Shown here piece by piece: positions 35,020-43,566 of a DNA stretch of 64,000 nucleotides (the stretch's first letter is position 1; each line of letters starts with the position of its first letter). This stretch comes from Sphingomonas hominis. GTDB taxonomy: Bacteria > Pseudomonadota > Alphaproteobacteria > Sphingomonadales > Sphingomonadaceae. Below the pieces are notes generated by a model. The model saw only the letters and a program-made list of their open reading frames with translations, was not told the DNA's origin and searched no databases. Made by a program: the position numbers and the translations under genes. The stretch is from contig NZ_JABULH010000001.1 in assembly GCF_013328205.1 (NCBI RefSeq), positions 511,610 through 575,609 of the forward strand. The letters are read 5' to 3'.

Positions 35020-36468
35020 ATGCGCGGACGATGGCTGGCGTTGATGGCGGGTGCGGCGTCGATCGCGGCGGCGGATGCGCCGCGCGACTGGCAGGCGACG
35101 CTCAGCGCCGACGCGCGGGCGTTCCACGACCAGATCGCCCAAGATCATCCCGGGCCATACAATCAGTTGGATCCCGCCTTTGCGCGGCGCAACGATGCCG
35201 GGTTGGCGTTGGCGTTGAAGCGGGCGACCCAGGTGCGCGACTATGCGGGCTATCTGTGGACGATGCGCGGGTACGTGGCCGCGTTCGATGATGGGCACGT
35301 CGCTTTGGACGTGCAGAAGGCCGAGCCGCTGGCGCTCGAATGGCCGGGGTTCCTGACCGGGTTCGACGGCGCCGGGCGGCAGGTGGTGCGGACGGTGGCC
35401 GACGGGGTCGCGCTGCCGGTCGGCGCGGTGCTGGAGGCGTGCGACGGCGTCGCGGCGGAGCGGCTGGCCGCGCGCAACGTCGGCGCGTTTCGCGGGCGCT
35501 GGCAACTTGCCAGCCAGCGTGCGACGCAAGGTGGACGGTTGTTCGTCGACGCGCGCAATCCGTTCATCACGCGGCCGGTGCGCTGCACGTTCACGGCGGC
35601 AGGCAAGCGGCAGGACGTGACGCTCGCGTGGCGTCCGCTGTCTGACGCCGAGTTCGACACGCGCTTCGCCGCGACTGCGCCGCGCGCGCGGCCAGCGATC
35701 GGCGCACGGGTGCTGGCGGATGGGACGCGCTGGTTTTCGATGAGCAGCTTCGATGGTGACCCGGAGGGCGCGACCGCCAAGGCGTTGCGGCCGATGATCG
35801 CCGACATGGCGCGCGATCGCGCGAATGTGGTGCGCGCACCGCGGATCGTGCTCGACCTGCGCGGCAACGGCGGCGGATCGTCCGAATGGTCGCAGCAGAT
35901 CGCGCGCGTGATCTGGGGGCGTGCGGCGGTTGATCGGGCCGAGGTCAGTTCGGAGGCGGTCGACTGGCGCGCGTCGACGGGCAATCTGGCGACGCTGCAG
36001 GGTTACAAGGCGGCGTGGCAGGCGTCGCCCGACGGCTCGCCCGAGGCGATCGCCTGGGCTGGGAAGATCGCGGCAGGGATCGCGGGCGCACGCGCGCGCG
36101 GCGAGCCGTTGTGGCGCGATGCGAGCGACGCGGCCGCCGCGGTCAAGGCGAACGAGCCGCCGGTCGCGCCGCCGACTGCGCGCGTGTTCGTGCTGACCGA
36201 TTGGGGCTGCGGGTCGGCGTGCCTCGACGCGGTCGATCTGTGGACCGCGCTGGGTGCGGTGCAGGTGGGTCAGGATACGTCGGCCGACACGCTCTACATG
36301 GACGTGCGCGAGAAGATGCTGCCGAGCGGGATCGCGCAGGCGGTGGTGCCGATGAAAGTTTATCGCGGGCGGAAGCGCGGGTCGAACGAGCCGGCGGTGC
36401 CGCGGTATCGCTACACCGGCGACATGCGCGACGACGCGGCGCTGGCGCAGTGGGTGGCGACGCTGTGA
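35020..36468 (+). CDS. S41-like C-terminal-processing peptidase-related protein
   Basis: 482 residues from ATG at 35020. Short hydrophobic N terminus (WLALMAGAASIAAADA) that may be a signal peptide. IVLDLRGNGGGSSEW and VFVLTDWGCGSACLDAVDLW fit the S41 peptidase fold, with the Ser of CGSACLD as the likely nucleophile. No clear PDZ domain. Substrate unknown; probably periplasmic. The 200-bp stretch before it shows only a C9 tract and no gene. Confidence 0.7.
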   Translation: MRGRWLALMAGAASIAAADAPRDWQATLSADARAFHDQIAQDHPGPYNQLDPAFARRNDAGLALALKRATQVRDYAGYLWTMRGYVAAFDDGHVALDVQKAEPLALEWPGFLTGFDGAGRQVVRTVADGVALPVGAVLEACDGVAAERLAARNVGAFRGRWQLASQRATQGGRLFVDARNPFITRPVRCTFTAAGKRQDVTLAWRPLSDAEFDTRFAATAPRARPAIGARVLADGTRWFSMSSFDGDPEGATAKALRPMIADMARDRANVVRAPRIVLDLRGNGGGSSEWSQQIARVIWGRAAVDRAEVSSEAVDWRASTGNLATLQGYKAAWQASPDGSPEAIAWAGKIAAGIAGARARGEPLWRDASDAAAAVKANEPPVAPPTARVFVLTDWGCGSACLDAVDLWTALGAVQVGQDTSADTLYMDVREKMLPSGIAQAVVPMKVYRGRKRGSNEPAVPRYRYTGDMRDDAALAQWVATL

Positions 36469-36597
36469 TGTGGGGAGGCCCGTCGTCGCTGGTCGTGGTT
36501 CGCCGGCTCTGACGCGCTGCAATTTAGGCATGGAGAGCGGGTGAGAGCGGGGACGGGCCACGCAAGGGTCATTCCCGATCAGCTTAAGTCGTCGTCG

Positions 36598-36686
36598 TCG
36601 TCACCCTGGGCTTGATCCAAGGTTCGGATTTTCGGGCAGTGTGAAAGAAGGCAGCGGGATCCCGGATCAAGTCCGGGATGACGGAA
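36598..36686. repeat. REP-like palindrome, copy 5 (two-armed)
   Basis: Left arm CCTGGGCTTGATCCAAGGTT (diverged) and right arm GCGGGATCCCGGATCAAGTC around a ~30-bp centre. In the 280-bp gap between the S41-like gene and sufE; nothing else recognised there. Confidence 0.6.
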
Positions 36687-36748
36687 GGCGTTTGGGTGGG
36701 GTCAGTTCACCGTCCGAGTAAAGGCTGTTGGCACATCCCGCGTGCCCG

Positions 36749-37168
36749 CTACGCGTAGCGCGCTGCCGTCTCGCGGATCAGTGCAATCATATTGGGAATG
36801 CCTTGCGTGCGGTTGGAGCTGAGTTGCGCCTTTAGGTTGAACGGGGCGAGTTCGGCGTCGATGTCGGTGGCGAGGATATCGGCGGGCGCGCGGTCCTGTA
36901 CGGTCAGCAGGACCAGCGCGATGATCCCCTTGGTGATCGCGGCGTTGCTGTCGGCGAGCAGGTGCAGCGTGCCGTCGTCCTTGACGGTCGGATAGACCCA
37001 GACCGAGGCGGAGCAGCCGCGCACCAATGTGGCCTCGGTCTTGAGCGCGGCGGGCATCTCCTCCAACGCGCGCCCGAGGTCGACGAGCAGGCGGTAGCGG
37101 TCGTCGCCTTCGAGGAACTCATATTCGTCGCGGATGTCGGCGAGCGTGGTGGAGGCGGCGTCGGTCAT
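36749..37168 (-). CDS. sufE: SufE family sulfur-acceptor protein
   Basis: 139 residues from ATG at 37168. The acceptor Cys52 lies in TLVRGCSASVWVYP, and IIALVLLTVQDRAPADIL is the conserved SufE core. SufE takes persulfide from SufS-type desulfurases. It is not next to the desulfurase pair at 15.6-17.7 kb. Function with them is possible but not shown. Confidence 0.9.
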   Translation of the reverse strand: MTDAASTTLADIRDEYEFLEGDDRYRLLVDLGRALEEMPAALKTEATLVRGCSASVWVYPTVKDDGTLHLLADSNAAITKGIIALVLLTVQDRAPADILATDIDAELAPFNLKAQLSSNRTQGIPNMIALIRETAARYA

Positions 37169-37250
37169 ACCCGCGGCGCTATCGCCTGCTCGCGCGCACC
37201 GCAACCGTGCGGCCGCGCGTGCATGGCGAGCAATGTGCCCGCCGCCTTTG

Positions 37251-37490
37251 TCACAGGTCGACGCCCGCCGCGATCGCCTCGAGCTTGCGAATGCGCTCCT
37301 TCAGATCGGCGATCTCGATCCGCGCGCCGGCACTGGGACCAGCGGGCGCGGCGGCGAGGTGATCCTGCGCCATCTGCTGGTGCTTGAGTTGGAGCCAGCC
37401 GCGCCAGCCGTTCAGGCCGGCGTAGGTCAGCATCGCGAGCCCGGCGAGCATCGCCGCGGCCATCGTCAGGTAGAAATTGGGATCGGACAT
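37251..37490 (-). CDS. PspB-like small membrane/coiled-coil protein 5 (last of psp operon)
   Basis: 79 residues from the second ATG, chosen because AGGAG is 9 bp upstream. One N-terminal helix (FYLTMAAAMLAGLAMLTYAGL), then a linker and a short coiled coil (IEIADLKERIRKLEAIA). The LxxRIxxLE pattern matches the other PspB-like proteins in this operon. Most diverged of the set. Confidence 0.6.
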   Translation of the reverse strand: MSDPNFYLTMAAAMLAGLAMLTYAGLNGWRGWLQLKHQQMAQDHLAAAPAGPSAGARIEIADLKERIRKLEAIAAGVDL

Positions 37491-37510
37491 GGTGACCATC
37501 TCCTGCGGGT

Positions 37511-37753
37511 TCAGTGGTCGCGCAGCCGCTCGATCTGGCGATCGAGGTCGAGGCTGTTGTGGTTGTCGGTGATGACGCGTTCGAGCACCTGCACGCGCTC
37601 CTTGAGTGCGCGGATCTCCTCCTGCGCGCGGGTGACCTCATGCGGGGCGGTGCCGCCGTCGCCGAGCATGTGCTGGTTGCGGTGACGCGCCGTCTTGGCG
37701 ATGGCGGTGATCATCACGATCATGACCACCATGAATGCAACTGACCAGGGCAT
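37511..37753 (-). CDS. PspB-like small membrane/coiled-coil protein 4
   Basis: 80 residues. N-terminal helix (VAFMVVMIVMITAIAKTA) and a C-terminal coiled coil ALKERVQVLERVITDNHNSL...RQIERLRDH. The RVxVLERxxTD signature is shared with its neighbours. Separated by 28 bp from the next upstream gene and 20 bp from the next downstream one. Likely sits in the inner membrane with the coiled coil in the cytoplasm, like PspB. Confidence 0.7.
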   Translation of the reverse strand: MPWSVAFMVVMIVMITAIAKTARHRNQHMLGDGGTAPHEVTRAQEEIRALKERVQVLERVITDNHNSLDLDRQIERLRDH

Positions 37754-37781
37754 CGGACTTCTTTCCCGTTAAAGGTTGAGT

Positions 37782-38081
37782 TCAGTTGAGGGCGGTGGGT
37801 GCGGGCGAAGTGCGCAGTTGCTCGATCTCGCGCGACAGATCGCTGCCGCCGTCGGTCGCGATCCGTTCCAGCACGCGAACCCGCGCCTCCAGCCGCTCGG
37901 TCTGCGCAGCATATTGCGCCGCTTTCTCGGCCGCCTGCGCGTTCAGCGCAGTTGCCATCACTTCCTTGTGCTCCAGCCAGCGTTTGGACATCTCGCTACC
38001 GACGCCGAGCACCACGATGCCGAGCACGATGAGCGCGAGCATGAACACCAGCGCCGAAGTCTGTGCGATGAAATCTGACAT
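37782..38081 (-). CDS. PspB-like small membrane/coiled-coil protein 3
   Basis: 99 residues; AAGGAG six bases before the ATG. N-terminal helix (ALVFMLALIVLGIVVLGVG), then a heptad region ending ARVRVLERIATDGGSDLSREI, the clearest match to the PspB-like signature in the paralogue set. Lies 11 bp after protein 2. Confidence 0.75.
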   Translation of the reverse strand: MSDFIAQTSALVFMLALIVLGIVVLGVGSEMSKRWLEHKEVMATALNAQAAEKAAQYAAQTERLEARVRVLERIATDGGSDLSREIEQLRTSPAPTALN

Positions 38082-38092
38082 CGTCCGCTCCT

Positions 38093-38383
38093 TCAGCGAT
38101 CGCGCAGCGCGTCGATCTCGCGCGCGGTGCGGGTGGCGGGGTCGGTGGCGATGCGTTCGAGCACCGCGATCCGCTCTTCCAGGCGGCTGACCTTGCCGGT
38201 CAGCTGCTCGTTCTCTTGCCCCAGCAGCGCGATGTGCCGGGCAGCGTTCGCGTCGCCCTTGTCGATGTTGCGGCCCCAATCGTCGCTGATCGAGTAACCG
38301 TGCTTGGCGCGTATCCAATTGTTGATGATCCAGGCGGCCATCGACATCGCGATGATCGAGAGGACGAACCAGGGACCGTGCAT
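38093..38383 (-). CDS. PspB-like small membrane/coiled-coil protein 2
   Basis: 96 residues; GGGGAG seven bases upstream. N-terminal helix (WFVLSIIAMSMAAWIINNWI), a polar linker, then VSRLEERIAVLERIATDPATRTAREIDALR. Starts 26 bp after pspC. Role likely in the PspA/PspC membrane-stress response, by operon position. Confidence 0.75.
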   Translation of the reverse strand: MHGPWFVLSIIAMSMAAWIINNWIRAKHGYSISDDWGRNIDKGDANAARHIALLGQENEQLTGKVSRLEERIAVLERIATDPATRTAREIDALRDR

Positions 38384-38409
38384 TGTTTCTCTCCCCTTCT
38401 CGCAGTCGT

Positions 38410-38790
38410 TCAGCGCAGGCTGTCGATCTCGTTGGCGAGCGCGCTGTTGCGGCTGGTGTAGTGTAGCTCGATGTCGGCCAGGCGGCGGTCGACGTCGCGC
38501 AGTTTCGAGCGAACCTCGGCGGTGGAGCGCGTCGGGTTGGAGCGCACGCCCTGCCAGAACTTCTGGTCGTCGCGGTCCTGGTAGAGATTGATCGGCTTGG
38601 CCTCCGCCATCCAGGCAACCAGCGCATAAGCGATCAGCGTCCACGGGAACCCGCCGGCGAGCGTCAGCAGGATCATCGCGATGCGGACCCAGATCACCTC
38701 GATCCCCGTATAGTCGGCCACCCCCGAGCACACGCCCTTCCACTTGGCGTTCTGTTTATCGAGGTAGAATTTGGTGCGGCTGTCGGACAT
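38410..38790 (-). CDS. pspC: Phage-shock protein PspC
   Basis: 126 residues with an N-terminal PspC domain: FYLDKQNAKWKGVCSGVADYTGIEVIWVRI, followed by the hydrophobic helix LLTLAGGFPWTLIAYALVAW. The C-terminal half is a polar helix ending LANEIDSLR, like the tail of the PspB-like neighbours. Overlaps pspB by one base. Inner-membrane sensor/anchor for PspA. Confidence 0.9.
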   Translation of the reverse strand: MSDSRTKFYLDKQNAKWKGVCSGVADYTGIEVIWVRIAMILLTLAGGFPWTLIAYALVAWMAEAKPINLYQDRDDQKFWQGVRSNPTRSTAEVRSKLRDVDRRLADIELHYTSRNSALANEIDSLR

Positions 38791-39113
38791 CAGTTCCTCC
38801 GTTCAAACGAGGGACGCTGTTGGCGGCTGGGGTCGAAGCGGGCGTCGCCGCTCTCGAGCCGAAAGTCGGGCTGGTTGCGATAATCGGCCAGACCAGGGCG
38901 GAAATCGGGATTGTCGGCGGCGACGATCCGCTCAACCGTGTTGACGCGTTCTTCGAGCCGGCGCGCGAGATTGTACATCTCGTCGAGCAAGCGCTCGTCC
39001 TCGTCGGTGATGCGCGGCGCGGTCTTCCACTTGGTCACGTAATGGAAGATCAGCCACGGCAGCCCGATGAAGAGGATCGCGCAGACGAAGACGGGTGTCA
39101 GAAAGTCTTCCAT
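38790..39113 (-). CDS. pspB: Phage-shock protein PspB
   Basis: 107 residues. One N-terminal helix (VFVCAILFIGLPWLIFHYV), then ITDEDERLLDEMYNLARRLEERVNTVERIVAADNPDF, the PspB coiled-coil signature, plus a ~30-residue polar tail. Starts 1 bp after pspA. Longer than E. coli PspB (74 residues). Confidence 0.88.
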   Translation of the reverse strand: MEDFLTPVFVCAILFIGLPWLIFHYVTKWKTAPRITDEDERLLDEMYNLARRLEERVNTVERIVAADNPDFRPGLADYRNQPDFRLESGDARFDPSRQQRPSFERRN

Positions 39114-39114
39114 A

Positions 39115-39777
39115 TCAGCGGTCCTTGTTCATGCGCGCTTTCAGCGCGGCGAGCTCGGCGTCGATCTTGTCGCTCGAGCGCAGTTCGTTGAATTCGTCTT
39201 CCAGCGTGCGCGGCGTGAGCCCCATCGCCTCGGCGCGGCCCTCCGCCTCGTCGGCGCGGCGCTCCAAGAGCTCGAAACGGCTAAATGCTTCGTGCGTCTT
39301 GGGGCCGTTCCAGAGTTCGCGCAGGCGCGCCTTGGTGTTGGCGCTTTCCAGCCGCGTCGCGATCGCGTTCTGCTTGGTCCGCGCCTCGCGCAGCTTCGAC
39401 TGAAGCTTGGCGATATCGTCCTCGCTGGCGCGAAGCGTGTCGTCGAGGAGTTTGACCTCGTCGCGCAGCTGTTCGGCCATGTCGCCCGCCTTGCGGCGCT
39501 CGACCAAGGCGGCCTTGGCCAAATCCTCGCGGTTCTTGCTGAGCGCCAGTTCGGCCTTCTCGGTCCAGCTATGCTCTAGCTCGGACAAGCGTTCGATGTG
39601 GCGGCGCATTTCCTTGCTGTCGGCGATGGTGCGCGCGGCGGAGGCGCGAACCTCGACCAACGTGTCCTCCATCTCCGAGATGATCATCCGGATCATCTTC
39701 GCCGGGTCGTCCGCTTTCTCGAGCAGCTCGGCCATGTTGGCGGCGACGATGTCGCGGGTTCGGGAGAAAATGCCCAT
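39115..39777 (-). CDS. pspA: Phage-shock protein PspA
   Basis: 220 residues, almost wholly helical: MGIFSRTRDIVAANMAELLEKADDP at the N terminus is the amphipathic membrane-binding helix, followed by long coiled coils (KMIRMIISEMEDTL..., SELEHSWTEKAELAL). PspA/Vipp1 superfamily; binds stressed inner membrane and inhibits PspF. AGGAG lies 10 bp before the ATG. An 80-bp gap separates it from the small peptide gene upstream. Confidence 0.93.
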   Translation of the reverse strand: MGIFSRTRDIVAANMAELLEKADDPAKMIRMIISEMEDTLVEVRASAARTIADSKEMRRHIERLSELEHSWTEKAELALSKNREDLAKAALVERRKAGDMAEQLRDEVKLLDDTLRASEDDIAKLQSKLREARTKQNAIATRLESANTKARLRELWNGPKTHEAFSRFELLERRADEAEGRAEAMGLTPRTLEDEFNELRSSDKIDAELAALKARMNKDR

Positions 39778-39857
39778 GTGGATTGGACTCCTGGTGATAC
39801 GCGCTTCTTACTCGATCTCGGCAGGGGCGAAAACGGGTGCCCGGCCGGATCGGAGCG

Positions 39858-39986
39858 TCAGGCGACGCGGGTGATGTGGGTGTCGTGCCCGATCGCGGTG
39901 GCGGGGCCGACCGCGCCGAAGAGCATGGTGGCGCTGACGACGATGGTGCAGGCGATCGCGGCGAGCTTGCTGGTGATGTTGGTCAT
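39858..39986 (-). CDS. 42-aa peptide, first gene of psp operon
   Basis: 42 residues: MTNITSKLAAIACTIVVSATMLFG..., one hydrophobic segment followed by AVGPATAIGHDTHITRVA; the hydrophobic segment may be a signal peptide or an anchor. GGGAG is 8 bp before the ATG. It sits directly downstream of a sigma-54 promoter and ahead of pspA on the same strand. No known family recognised. Confidence 0.65.
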   Translation of the reverse strand: MTNITSKLAAIACTIVVSATMLFGAVGPATAIGHDTHITRVA

Positions 39987-40023
39987 TGGTGTTACTCCCT
40001 GTGTGCGTTGTTGCCCCATGCTT

Positions 40024-40039
40024 TGCAGGGAGTGTGCCA
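40024..40039 (-). promoter_or_regulatory. Sigma-54 (-24/-12) promoter of psp operon
   Basis: On the minus strand the sequence TGGCACACTCCCTGCA matches the sigma-54 consensus TGGCAC-N5-TTGCA, with GG at -24 and GC at -12 at the right 10-bp spacing. It lies 37 bp before the 42-aa gene and ~250 bp before pspA. Its activator would be PspF, encoded divergently. Confidence 0.85.
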
Positions 40040-40105
40040 GTCTGTAAAATGAGCTAATCGCAATGGTTTGAAGTGTTTTGCCGGAATTGTGAGCTTTTGT
40101 GGCTT

Positions 40106-40131
40106 GCCAAGACTTGGCGGATTTTGCCAAG
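40106..40131. promoter_or_regulatory. Candidate PspF enhancer (UAS) sites
   Basis: GCCAAG at 40106, its inverse CTTGGC at 40113, and GCCAAG again at 40126: an inverted repeat plus a further half site, 67-107 bp upstream of the sigma-54 promoter and just before the pspF start. That is the normal distance for an enhancer-binding protein. Binding by PspF is inferred. Confidence 0.5.
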
Positions 40132-40140
40132 CATCGGTTC

Positions 40141-41181
<1,041 letters not shown>

Positions 41182-41248
41182 CGATCGCGCCGGAGCCATT
41201 TGGGAGCGGTCGCGTTCACCGTCGCGAGCCCCATCAAGGAGGATTTCC

Positions 41249-41860
41249 ATGGCTTTCGAACTGCCCCCGCTGCCGTACGAGTATGACGCGCTGGAGCCGG
41301 TCATCTCCAAGGAGACGATGACGTTCCACCACGACAAGCATCACGCGGCCTACACCAACAAGCTGAACGAAGGCGTCGCGGCCGACCCGAAGCTGGAAGG
41401 CAAGTCGATCGAGGAAATCCTGGGCTCGATCTCGCAGCAGCCGCCACTCGTCCGCAACAATGGCGGTGGTTACTGGAACCACGATTTCTTCTGGAAGATC
41501 ATGGCGCCCAAGGGTTCAACGCAGCCGTCGGGCAAGCTCAAGGAAGCGATCGACGCCTACGGCGGGCTCGACAGGCTCAAGGAAGACTTCAACACCAAGG
41601 GTGCGGGCCAGTTCGGCTCGGGCTGGGCGTGGGTGATTGCGGACCAGTCGGGCGCGCTCAAGGTGACGTCGACGCCGAACCAGGACAACCCGCTGATGGA
41701 CGATGCCAAGGAGCCGGGCACGCCGATCCTCGGCAACGACGTGTGGGAGCACGCTTATTACCTGACCTACATGAACGATCGGCCGGGCTATCTGAAGGCG
41801 TGGTGGGACGTGGTGAATTGGGACGAGGCCGGGCGCCGGTACGAGCAGGCGGCGGGCTGA
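41249..41860 (+). CDS. Fe/Mn superoxide dismutase (Mn-type signature)
   Basis: 203 residues; AAGGAGG six bases before the ATG. Metal ligands: His27 (FHHDKHH), His78 (YWNHDFF), Asp164 and His168 (DVWEHAYY). The outer-sphere Gln sits in STPNQDNPL as in Mn enzymes, and the Fe-specific Gln position is Gly (NNGGGYWNH). So Mn or cambialistic use is likely. Cytoplasmic, no signal peptide. Clear terminator downstream. Confidence 0.92.
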   Translation: MAFELPPLPYEYDALEPVISKETMTFHHDKHHAAYTNKLNEGVAADPKLEGKSIEEILGSISQQPPLVRNNGGGYWNHDFFWKIMAPKGSTQPSGKLKEAIDAYGGLDRLKEDFNTKGAGQFGSGWAWVIADQSGALKVTSTPNQDNPLMDDAKEPGTPILGNDVWEHAYYLTYMNDRPGYLKAWWDVVNWDEAGRRYEQAAG

Positions 41861-41883
41861 ACCTTTCTGTGAGGTAATGCTGA

Positions 41884-41910
41884 GGGCGCGTCGAAAGACG
41901 CGCCCTTTGT
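41884..41910. terminator. Terminator between sod and yciB
   Basis: GGGCGCGTC GAAA GACGCGCCC followed by TTTGT on the plus strand; a stable GNRA-looped hairpin between two converging genes and usable from both sides. Confidence 0.85.
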
Positions 41911-41914
41911 CGTA

Positions 41915-42637
41915 TCAGCCCTCCGGCGGCAGCGGCGGTTCCTGGCCCAGTTGCGCGCCATGGCGCAGCAGCATCGGCACGTTGGCGATCGCGAAGATCA
42001 GCGTCAGCGGGATCACTACCCACATCTTGTAGATCGCCCACAAGTCCCAGCCGCGCGACTTGCCGTAGAGCGCGTAGGCGCCGCGCCAGACGGCCTCGTT
42101 GGCGATGGCCATCGCGGCGAAGAACAAGATCCAGTTGATCGTCAGGCGCCGCCAGCCAGCGTCGTTCAGCCCCGGATAGGTGGTGCCGAGCAGGTCGCGC
42201 AGCAGCGGCTTGTGGGTAAGCAGTCCGCCGAGCAGCACGCCCGAGAGCAAGGCGTAGACGATCGTCGGCTTCATCTGGATGAAGCGCGCGTCGCGGAAGT
42301 ACATCGTCAGTCCGCCGAACACGAGCACCAGACCGGCCGAGATCAGCAACAAGGGCGGCACGCGGCCGAGCTTGACCTTGGCGAGCACCAGCGCCGCCGC
42401 GCTCGCGATCACGAAGGCGGCTGTGGCGAGGATCACGCGCGCCATCAGCAGCATCTCGACCTGCGCCATGCCGTCGAGCGCGCGGGTGAAGTGCGACACG
42501 ATTCCGCGGGCGGCAGTGGCCGGCACGAGGAAATTCACCAGGAAGAAGACGACCAGCGGGCCGTAGTCGACGAGATGCTTAATGCCGCCACCTGGCTCGG
42601 TGGTGGGGCCTGGTGTCTGCGTCGGAGCCGTGCTCAC
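41915..42637 (-). CDS. yciB: Septation/inner-membrane protein YciB (IspZ)
   Basis: 240 residues from GTG overlapping the ftsY stop. Six or so hydrophobic segments, with the IspZ hallmarks DYGPLVVFFLVNF, FIQMKPTIVYALLSGVLLGGLL and TINWILFFAAMAIANEAVWR. Inner-membrane protein linked to envelope integrity and division. Part of the mtaB-ftsY-yciB operon. Confidence 0.9.
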   Translation of the reverse strand: MSTAPTQTPGPTTEPGGGIKHLVDYGPLVVFFLVNFLVPATAARGIVSHFTRALDGMAQVEMLLMARVILATAAFVIASAAALVLAKVKLGRVPPLLLISAGLVLVFGGLTMYFRDARFIQMKPTIVYALLSGVLLGGLLTHKPLLRDLLGTTYPGLNDAGWRRLTINWILFFAAMAIANEAVWRGAYALYGKSRGWDLWAIYKMWVVIPLTLIFAIANVPMLLRHGAQLGQEPPLPPEG

Positions 42638-43566
42638 TTGCGCGGGCCCGTGTCGACGCCCGCGATGATGCGGCTGACCTCGTTGGCGTTGAACGGGCGC
42701 AGATCGTCCATCTGCTCGCCGACGCCGATCGCGTGGATGGGGAGGCCGTACCGTTCCGCCGCCGCGACCAGCACGCCGCCGCGCGCAGTGCCGTCGAGCT
42801 TGGTCATGACGAGGCCGGTGACACCCGCCACCTCCTTGAACACCTCGATCTGGTTGAGCGCGTTCTGGCCCGTTGTCGCATCGAGCACGAGCAGCACGTC
42901 GTGCGGTGCGGCCGGGTTGATGCGGCCGAGCACGCGGCGGATCTTGGCGAGCTCGTCCATCAGCTCGCGCTTGTTCTGCAGGCGTCCGGCGGTGTCGACG
43001 ATCAGCACGTCGGTGCCGATCTCGGTCGCCTTCTTGACCGCATCCCACACGATGCCGGCGGCGTCGCCGCCCTCGGGACCGGTGACGATCGGCACGCCGA
43101 CGCGCTCGGCCCAGGTGCGCAGCTGACCGATCGCGGCGGCGCGGAAGGTATCGCCCGCCGCGAGCATGACGGCGTAATCCTGCTCCATGAACAGGTGCGC
43201 GAGCTTGGCGATCGTGGTCGTCTTGCCCGAGCCGTTGACGCCGATGACGAGGATCACCTGCGGGCGCGGGAAGGCCTCGATCTCGATCGGGCGCGCGACC
43301 TGCGCCAGCACCTTCTCGACCTCCTCCGCGACGATGACGCGGATGCCGAGCTCCTCCATGTTGCGCTCGAACGTGCCTTCCGACAATCGCGTGCGGACGC
43401 GCGTGGCGGTCTCGGGCCCGAGGTCGGAGGCGATCAGCGCCTCCTCGATCTCGTCGAGCGTGTCGTCGTCGAGCCGCGCGCCGCCAAGACCCGCGAGGTT
43501 GCCGACGAGGCGGTCGGAGGTGCGGCGGAAACCGCCGAGCAGCTTGTCGTGCCAGCTGGTGCTCAT
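42634..43566 (-). CDS. ftsY: Signal recognition particle receptor FtsY
   Basis: 310 residues, SRP-type GTPase NG domain: GVNGSGKTTTIAKLA, DTFRAAAIGQLRTWAE, DTAGRLQNKRELMDEL, TKLDGTARGG. The acidic A domain of E. coli FtsY is absent; the N domain begins early. Receptor for Ffh at the membrane. Overlaps both neighbours by 4 bp. Confidence 0.95.
   Translation of the reverse strand: MSTSWHDKLLGGFRRTSDRLVGNLAGLGGARLDDDTLDEIEEALIASDLGPETATRVRTRLSEGTFERNMEELGIRVIVAEEVEKVLAQVARPIEIEAFPRPQVILVIGVNGSGKTTTIAKLAHLFMEQDYAVMLAAGDTFRAAAIGQLRTWAERVGVPIVTGPEGGDAAGIVWDAVKKATEIGTDVLIVDTAGRLQNKRELMDELAKIRRVLGRINPAAPHDVLLVLDATTGQNALNQIEVFKEVAGVTGLVMTKLDGTARGGVLVAAAERYGLPIHAIGVGEQMDDLRPFNANEVSRIIAGVDTGPRK

Noticed and set aside
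34630-36561. 643-codon minus-strand frame
   Set aside because: Complement of the S41-like gene, Arg/Pro-rich with no motif; high-GC shadow frame.
40116-40127. Second sigma-54 promoter in TTGGCGGATTTTGCC
   Set aside because: The GG-GC distance is two bases too short for -24/-12.
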